Source: Streptomyces stelliscabiei
Lineage (GTDB): Bacteria; Actinomycetota; Actinomycetes; Streptomycetales; Streptomycetaceae
Assembly: GCF_014873495.1 (NCBI RefSeq)
Contig: NZ_JADBGF010000001.1
Location: 9,982,001-10,046,000 of the forward strand
Reading direction: 5' to 3'
Length of the DNA: 64,000 bases
Both the position numbers and the translations under genes were made by a program. Shown in pieces: positions 59,186 through 64,000 of this stretch. The notes below the pieces were generated by a model. The model was given only the letters and a program-made list of their open reading frames with translations, did not search any database and was not told the DNA's origin. Each line of letters begins with the position of its first letter. Within the stretch, counting starts at the first letter, position 1.

Positions 59186-60904
59186 TCAGGCGGAGGCGCC
59201 CGTGACCGTGGTGCCGGACCTGGTCAGCGTGTACGTCAAGATCGCCCCGCTCCAGAAGTGGAAGGTGAGGGTCACGGGGGCGTCGTCGGTGACCTCGCCG
59301 AAGAACGCGGTCGGCAAGGTGATCGTGTCCGCGGCGTAGTCCACCGTGAAGGCCACGTTGAACTGCTTGTACGTCGTCCAGGACTGCGGACCGGCGGGGC
59401 TGCCGTCGGCGTAGACGGCTTCCATGGTCGCCAGCTTGTCCCCGTTGAACGCGGTGGGGATCACGAGCGAGGTCGTCGTACCCGTCGCGCTCGTCAGGGC
59501 CGGCTTGTCGTAGGTGATGACGTTGACGGCCCAGGGGATTCCCGCCGTGAACCGGAGGGACAGGACGGCGTTCGTGCCGTGTTCCTGCGACGCGGTCAGC
59601 CGGCCGAGCGTCGCCGCCGCGATCGTCAGGGTGCTGCCCCTGACGGTGTAGTCCACGCCCCGGAGCAGCGGACGGGTGCCGACATCGATCCTCGTCAGCC
59701 TGGTGCCGTTGAGGTTCAGCGTGATCGTCGCGTCCGTCGGGGCCTTTCCCTTGGGCACGAAGAGCTGATCGGTGGACGCGGTGCCGGAGCGCCGGGTCCA
59801 GCTGGAACGTATCTGCGCATAGAGGCTCGGGTCGTTCCATTGCAGGGTGCGGCGGTTGAAGCGGCTGCCGTTGTCCCACAGCATCGTGGTCAGGCCGCGG
59901 TGGCGCGCGTAGTAGCCGAGATACTCAAGGTACTTGAGCGTCTCACCCTGTTCGACCGTGCCGGGGCCGGAGTCCCAGCCGAGCAGCCCGTACTCGCCGA
60001 CGACGACCGGGATCCCCTTGGCGACGAAGGACCTGTGCAGCAGGTCGAACGTGTCGGTCAGGTCCTTCTGAGTGGCCGCGTTGAAGGTCGTGTAGCCGGC
60101 GAGGTTCACGCTGAAGGGCCAGAAGCTGTAGTAGTGGATCGAGGCCACGAGGTTCGGGTCGTCGAGCGCGGCGAAGGTGGCGAGCAGGGTGTCGATCTTC
60201 GGCTGATCCGGGGTGTCCCCCAGGGTCGGCATGACCAGCAGCCGGTCGGCGTTGCGTCCGCCGGCCGCGCGCACGACGGAGTGGAAGGTCGTGTTGAGTT
60301 CGTTCATCAGAACGGCGTTCTGCTCGTCCCCGGAACTGCCGTTGAAGAAGGGCTCGTTGATGCTTTCGAAAAGCAGCCGGCGCGGCTCGTCCCGGAAGGC
60401 GGCGGCGATCTGCTTCCAGGTGGCCGTGTACTGGGCCAGGACCGCGTCATGCCGGGTCGGCATGTTCGGCACCCACTGCCACGCGTCGCCGTGCATGTTG
60501 ATCAGAACGTAGAAACCATCGGCCAGGGCCCAGTCGACCACCTGCTTGAGCCTGGCCAGGAACACCGGGTCGAGGGTGTAGGTCGGAGCCGGGCCCTCGT
60601 GCTGGCCCCAGGTGACCGGGATCCGGATGCTTTTGAAGCCCTGCGCCTTCAGCCTGCGGAAGAACGCCCGGGTCACCCGCGGGTTTCCCCACGCCGTCTC
60701 GTCGGCGCCGATCGCCTCGAAGGTGTTGCCCAGATTCCAACCGGGCTGCATCTTCGCGACGACGTCCAGCGCGGACGCCGACGCGGCGGAACCAGCGGAC
60801 CGGGCAGCGGCCTGGGCGGCCGTCGAGGTGGAGAACGCCGCGACGGCGAGGGCCGCGGAGGTCGTCATGACCTGGCGGCGAGTGAAACCGGCTGAACTCG
60901 GCAT
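59186..60904 (-). CDS. Secreted GH5 endoglucanase-like enzyme with X2 module
   Basis: The 572-residue enzyme has a twin-arginine-like signal (FTRRQVMTTSAALAVAAFS). A GH5 domain covers residues 45-365: WNLGNTFEA, IPVTWGQHEG, acid/base E184 in SINEPF, HYYSFWPFS and nucleophile E304 in VVGEYG. A CBM_X2 (Ig-like) module of about 95 residues follows (TDQLFVPKGKAPTDATITLN), then a C-terminal CBM-like end (TLTFHFWSGAILTYTLT). It probably cuts beta-1,4-glucan outside the cell. The ATG at 60904 has GGAGAG 4 bp upstream. A 14-bp palindrome upstream suggests control by a LacI-type repressor such as CebR, by analogy with other Streptomyces cellulases. Confidence 0.9.
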   Translation of the reverse strand: MPSSAGFTRRQVMTTSAALAVAAFSTSTAAQAAARSAGSAASASALDVVAKMQPGWNLGNTFEAIGADETAWGNPRVTRAFFRRLKAQGFKSIRIPVTWGQHEGPAPTYTLDPVFLARLKQVVDWALADGFYVLINMHGDAWQWVPNMPTRHDAVLAQYTATWKQIAAAFRDEPRRLLFESINEPFFNGSSGDEQNAVLMNELNTTFHSVVRAAGGRNADRLLVMPTLGDTPDQPKIDTLLATFAALDDPNLVASIHYYSFWPFSVNLAGYTTFNAATQKDLTDTFDLLHRSFVAKGIPVVVGEYGLLGWDSGPGTVEQGETLKYLEYLGYYARHRGLTTMLWDNGSRFNRRTLQWNDPSLYAQIRSSWTRRSGTASTDQLFVPKGKAPTDATITLNLNGTRLTRIDVGTRPLLRGVDYTVRGSTLTIAAATLGRLTASQEHGTNAVLSLRFTAGIPWAVNVITYDKPALTSATGTTTSLVIPTAFNGDKLATMEAVYADGSPAGPQSWTTYKQFNVAFTVDYAADTITLPTAFFGEVTDDAPVTLTFHFWSGAILTYTLTRSGTTVTGASA

Positions 60905-60954
60905 AGAACTCTCCATTGAGTCGAAGGCCTGCCCCTGCGTCGAAGACGCCATCG

Positions 60955-60968
60955 TCGAAGCGCTTCGA
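60955..60968. promoter_or_regulatory. LacI-type operator palindrome upstream of the GH5 gene
   Basis: TCGAAGCGCTTCGA is a perfect 14-bp palindrome with the G-C-G-C centre of LacI-family operators, 50 bp before the start codon. A near copy, TCGAAGCGCTTCC, is at 61056-61068. Confidence 0.75.
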
Positions 60969-61055
60969 AACGTCGAGGGAGCCTAGCGCAACCTGGCGAC
61001 GGAGAGAACGGGCTGATCCGCATCGAGCCCGCACCGAGTTTCGAAAAGTCGCGCG

Positions 61056-61068
61056 TCGAAGCGCTTCC
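61056..61068. promoter_or_regulatory. Second LacI-type operator half-copy
   Basis: TCGAAGCGCTTCC shares 12 of 13 bases with the palindrome at 60955, with the GAAGCGCTTC core intact. The start-to-start spacing is 101 bp, compatible with looping. Confidence 0.6.
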
Positions 61069-61848
61069 TTCCATTCGGCGTCAGGGGTGGACCAAGGGAA
61101 GGTCGACCAGGCGTGCAGCACCGCCATGCAAGCTCCGGAGTCCGCGTCGGGCGGTGGCTTCCGAGCAGGTGCCAGGCCATCTCAGGGAGTTCTACGACCA
61201 GTTGGCCCCACACGGGCAGGAGCCCGTAGTCCTGGCCTTTGAGGCACGGCTATGGGCGATGCTCCCACCGGTCGGCGGATTGCTTCATTCATGAGCAGGT
61301 AGAGAAGGCCAACGAGGGTTTCACTGCTGACGATCTCGCGGCGGTCGATCATTGCGCGCACCTCGCTGAGCGGCATCCGCTCGATCCGGTCCGACTCGTT
61401 CTTCACGGTGGGCGGTCCAGTGAACTGAGACGTCTTCCTCGCGGAGTTGGGCCCGAAGGCCCTTGTGTCTGATGTCGTCGACCGCCCCTCGGCTGCCGGG
61501 AAGTCGGTCGGCATGGCAGAACTTCAAGCCGAGAACGGCAGGCCGCGTTCGGCTGGCTTGAACTTGGCGATCTTCTTGATCTCCGGTCCGGGCCGGGCGA
61601 ACAGGCTCTGGTGCGTGGAAAGTTCAACGGAAGCGAGACGGGTCCGGCCGGCACGGCGGGAATGACGGACCGCTCGGCCCGGACCGGGTCGCGGTGAGCA
61701 TCCGCCAAAGCCGCGCGGGTTGCGTGCGGAGGCCACCGTCGCGCCCGCCGGCCGGGAGAAGACGCTCGCCGTGGGAGTGGATGCGCCGCCGCTGAGCACC
61801 CGGGAGTGCCTGGACGATATATTTCGTAGCTCGATATATACTCGACGC
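61069..61848. other. Gap of about 780 bp with a NUDIX-like scrap
   Basis: A minus-strand piece at about 61250-61425 reads VKNESDRIERMPLSEVRAMI, then VSSETLVGLLYLLMNEA, like the C-terminus of NUDIX hydrolases, but the catalytic NUDIX box is absent. The remaining sequence shows no family. The last 50 bp hold the PadR promoter. Confidence 0.4.
61815..61839 (+). promoter_or_regulatory. Repeated CGATATAT box in front of the PadR gene
   Basis: CGATATAT occurs at 61815-61822 and 61832-61839, 17 bp apart and ending 9 bp before the ATG, in otherwise GC-rich DNA. It may be both the -10 region and the PadR operator. Confidence 0.65.
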
Positions 61849-62190
61849 ATGACCAGACAGAACCCGCCCTTGACGGAACCGCAGTACTTCATCCTTGCTG
61901 CGCTCATGGACGGCCCGTTGCACGGTTACGGCATCATCAAGGCTGCCGAGCAGGCCACCGACGGGCGGCTCCGGATCGCTGTCGGTACCCTCTACGGCGC
62001 GCTGGAGCGGATGGAGCGGGCCGGGCTGGTGGCCGCCGGCCATGAGGAGATCGTGGACGGGCGGGCGCGGCGCTACTACCGGCTCACCGAGGACGGTGCC
62101 GAGGCGCTCGGCCGGGAGGCGCTGCGGATGCAGCAGGCGGCGGCCGTCGTCATCGGGCACTCGCGGGATGCCGGAGCAGCCCCGGCATGA
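61849..62190 (+). CDS. PadR-family transcriptional regulator
   Basis: The 113-residue protein has the PadR winged HTH: LTEPQYFILAALMDGPLHGY, IIKAAEQATDGRLRIAVGTL and YGALERMERAGLVAAGHEEI, with the wing in DGRARRYYRLTEDG. A short C-terminal helix follows. The ATG at 61849 is the family start; an upstream extension has no similarity. It overlaps the next gene by 4 bp (ATGA), so the two are co-translated. The AT-rich repeat 9 bp upstream is probably its operator. It probably responds to a small molecule or membrane signal. Confidence 0.92.
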   Translation: MTRQNPPLTEPQYFILAALMDGPLHGYGIIKAAEQATDGRLRIAVGTLYGALERMERAGLVAAGHEEIVDGRARRYYRLTEDGAEALGREALRMQQAAAVVIGHSRDAGAAPA

Positions 62191-63143
62191 ATCGTCTGCT
62201 GCTTGCGGCCTATCCCGAGTCCTACCGTTCCCGGCAGGGAGAGGAGGTGCTGGCCTGCCTGGCCGAGGCGTATCCCGACCGCTCCTGGCCCCCGCCGCGG
62301 GAAGTTGCCGCCCTGGTGCGCGCCGGAGTGCAGGCCCGCGCCCGTGCCACCGTCGACGACCCGACTCGGCCCTGGTGGCTGGACGGCATCCACCAGGCCG
62401 CCCTGGCCCTCGCCGCGCTGGCGCTGGTTCCGTACCTGCAGGATGTGTGGCACTGGGCACTGCACATCGACCCCGGACAGCACGCCATCGCCTTCCATTT
62501 CTCCGGCTGGTACCCGTGGGCCGAAGGACCCACGCGGATACGGCTGTTGCCCTACGGGCTGCTCCCGCTGGGCTGTCTGATCGCTCTGCTGCGCGGCAGA
62601 GCATGGATCGCGCTGCCGGCCGCGGCAGCCATGATCTGGGCCGGCGCCACGTCCCACGGCCGCATTCTCTTCGGCGACGAGGGCAAGGCGGGCCTGGGCT
62701 ATTACGGTCTCGGCACCCCGATAACGGCCCGTGACCTGGCGCTCTCGGGGGCACTGTGCGCCGCGTGCGCCGTGCTGGCGCTCTGCCGTCCCAGTCGTCT
62801 ACGACGCCGCTCGTACCGCTGGCTGGCCCCCGTCGCGCTCGCCATGTTCGTGGCCGGGGGCCTGCACATCATCTCCGTCAGTCCGACCTTCCAACGCGGC
62901 CTGTTCGCCCTCGAAGTCGCCGCGCTGATCGCCGCGTGGGTGGCGACGGACGCCACCGGCGACCACCGGTGGCTGATCCCCGTCGCGGCGGTCGCGATCG
63001 TCCGCACGCAGGCGATCGTCGTCCGGCCGGACGCGTTCATGCAGTCCCTTCCGGAGCTGGTCGTCCTCATCCTGCTGACCGCACCCCTCCCTGCCCTGGC
63101 GTTCACCGCCCAGCGACGGCAGGGGCGGGCACTCGCCGAATAG
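62187..63143 (+). CDS. PadR-linked multi-pass membrane protein
   Basis: The 318-residue protein starts MNRLLLAAYPESYRSRQGEE, a soluble N-terminal helix of about 60 residues typical of proteins encoded behind PadR genes in Actinobacteria. Six to seven membrane spans follow (LALAALALVPYLQDVW, LLPYGLLPLGCLIALL, WIALPAAAAMIWAGATS, WLAPVALAMFVAGGLHI, LFALEVAALIAAWVA, LVVLILLTAPLPALAFTA). The gene overlaps the PadR stop by 4 bp. The role is unknown; such pairs often respond to membrane or cell-wall stress. Confidence 0.85.
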   Translation: MNRLLLAAYPESYRSRQGEEVLACLAEAYPDRSWPPPREVAALVRAGVQARARATVDDPTRPWWLDGIHQAALALAALALVPYLQDVWHWALHIDPGQHAIAFHFSGWYPWAEGPTRIRLLPYGLLPLGCLIALLRGRAWIALPAAAAMIWAGATSHGRILFGDEGKAGLGYYGLGTPITARDLALSGALCAACAVLALCRPSRLRRRSYRWLAPVALAMFVAGGLHIISVSPTFQRGLFALEVAALIAAWVATDATGDHRWLIPVAAVAIVRTQAIVVRPDAFMQSLPELVVLILLTAPLPALAFTAQRRQGRALAE

Positions 63144-63236
63144 GAGCGTCTCCCGGTGGGCCGACCGAGCCCGGCGGCTCACTTCGTGCCGCAGGACGCG
63201 CACGACCGAACTCCCCCCAACGGAAGAAACAGAGCG

Positions 63237-64000
63237 ATGACTCAGCACGATTCCCCGTCCCTGCACGCGTACCGTCCGGGGACCTCAAGGCAGGCCCCCG
63301 ACGACCCAGGCCCGTCGCTTACGACACGGCCGTGGATGCCGGCTCTGCTGTACACCCTGGGGTTCCTGACGGTCTACCTGCTCGCCATCTGCACCCCGTG
63401 GGGGCAACGAGCTGAGAACGCCCTGTTTCATCTCGGTAAGCAGGGCGGCGAAGAAGCATGGATCTACCCCCTGTCAGGATCGGCCTACGGCTCGACACCC
63501 CTGCCGCCGATGGAATTGACCGCCAAGCCCACCCTGATGGTGGGCCTGGCCGTCATCGTGGTCCTCACCCTGGTGCGGCGGTGCTGGCGGCAGGGGTGTG
63601 CGGCGCTCGGGATCGTCATTCTCACGACCGGAGGCAAGGAGGTGTTCAAATCGACCATGCCCCGCCCCGATCTGGTGGGTGCGCCCGAGAATCTCCTTGA
63701 TCAGGGCTTTCCCAGCGGGCACACGGCCATCCCCGCCGCGCTGACCCTCGCCGCCGTCCTCGTGGTCTCCCCTCGCATCCGCCCCTACGTCGCCACGGCC
63801 GGTGTGCTGTGGCTGGCCTGCATCGCCGCCGCGACCGCGACCATGGGCGGCCACCGACCCAGCGAAGTGCTGGGAGCCACACTGTTGGCCTGTGCCTGTT
63901 ACGGCCTCGCAACCTGGCTGCTGCCGCCAGCCGCCGCGCCAGGCGCCACGCTGAGCCCCCGTGCGCTGCCGGCCGTCAGCCTGACGCTGGCACTGGCCAT
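63237..64000 (+). CDS. PAP2-family phosphatase (3' end outside window)
   Basis: The frame starts MTQHDSPSLHAYRPGTSRQA at 63237 and stays open to the window edge (254 codons). Five to six hydrophobic spans carry the PAP2 acid-phosphatase motifs: KEVFKSTMPRP (K-x6-R-P) near residue 143, FPSGHTA (P-S-G-H) near 164, and MGGHRPSEVLGA (x-x-x-G-H-R-x-S-D/E) near 205; the last has lost the usual S-R. It probably dephosphorylates lipid phosphates such as undecaprenyl diphosphate or phosphatidic acid on the outer membrane face. GGAAGA lies 10 bp upstream of the ATG. It is 93 bp behind the membrane-protein gene and may be co-transcribed. Confidence 0.87.
   Translation, partial: MTQHDSPSLHAYRPGTSRQAPDDPGPSLTTRPWMPALLYTLGFLTVYLLAICTPWGQRAENALFHLGKQGGEEAWIYPLSGSAYGSTPLPPMELTAKPTLMVGLAVIVVLTLVRRCWRQGCAALGIVILTTGGKEVFKSTMPRPDLVGAPENLLDQGFPSGHTAIPAALTLAAVLVVSPRIRPYVATAGVLWLACIAAATATMGGHRPSEVLGATLLACACYGLATWLLPPAAAPGATLSPRALPAVSLTLALA

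Noticed and set aside
58703..60895. A 730-codon plus-strand open frame
   Set aside because: It is the antisense shadow of the GH5 gene; the minus strand has catalytic motifs, a signal peptide and an RBS.
1..64000. Secondary-metabolite gene cluster
   Set aside because: No PKS, NRPS, terpene synthase or RiPP core enzyme is present. Scattered SDR, methyltransferase and regulator genes are not contiguous enough.
1..64000. tRNA or rRNA genes
   Set aside because: No cloverleaf with a CCA end or conserved rRNA block was noticed on reading. A tRNAscan run would settle this.

Overview
The window is about 64 kb of very GC-rich DNA. GC-biased third codon positions, frequent GTG/TTG starts, mycothiol- and F420-type enzymes, DUF5707/DUF4259/DUF2690/MmyB families and many divergent regulator-enzyme pairs all point to a Streptomyces or close relative. 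No rRNA, tRNA, replication or housekeeping cluster was seen. Intact accessory genes alternate with broken genes and dead transposases, as is typical of a variable chromosome arm. The arm location is inference.

Left third (1-22 kb): a DEDDh exonuclease tail, a DUF5707 secreted protein, a dienelactone-hydrolase-like protein, a GH16 enzyme and a RibD/DHFR-like reductase. Then comes a DesA3-type acyl desaturase with its ferredoxin reductase, divergent from a PucR-type regulator. A serine beta-lactamase-like hydrolase is divergent from a TetR gene, with three copies of one 15-bp operator between them. From 9.8 to 22.4 kb the DNA is heavily scarred: IS256, IS5, ISL3, IS481 and IS630 remnants, a broken maleylacetate reductase and a DUF4259 gene with an in-frame stop. 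Intact WYL-regulator/VOC, carboxymuconolactone-decarboxylase-like, RibD-like and RCC1-repeat genes lie among them.

Middle (22-46 kb): a secreted subtilisin with a P domain, a methyltransferase, a frameshifted IS5-like transposase, an SDR and an allene-oxide-cyclase-barrel secreted protein. Next is a zone of chimeric junctions where truncated genes abut: SDR/SIS, MmyB-type regulator/sialidase, and an old-yellow-enzyme tail beside a 9-bp tandem repeat. A two-component system (36.1-38.0 kb) is separated from a membrane-anchored lipase by three 20-bp direct repeats. Two paralogous membrane-tethered XRE regulators follow, one with an extracytoplasmic DUF2690 domain and one with a peptidoglycan-binding domain. 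A secreted peptidoglycan-binding protein is divergent from them. This trio is the most suggestive candidate signalling module in the window.

Right third (46-64 kb): four redox genes (NAD(P)H oxidoreductase, aldo/keto reductase, F420-type nitroreductase, SDR) are divergent from an MmyB-type regulator. Two convergent AraC-type genes follow. One is split by an 850-bp IS5-family element whose removal with one TTA copy restores the reading frame exactly. Then come an alpha/beta hydrolase, a LysR/quinone-reductase pair, three gene remnants (OYE, carboxylesterase, ABC permease), a GH5+X2 glycosidase with LacI-type palindromes upstream, a PadR/membrane-protein pair, and a PAP2 phosphatase running off the right edge.

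Family names come from recognising motifs by eye. No database search was possible.
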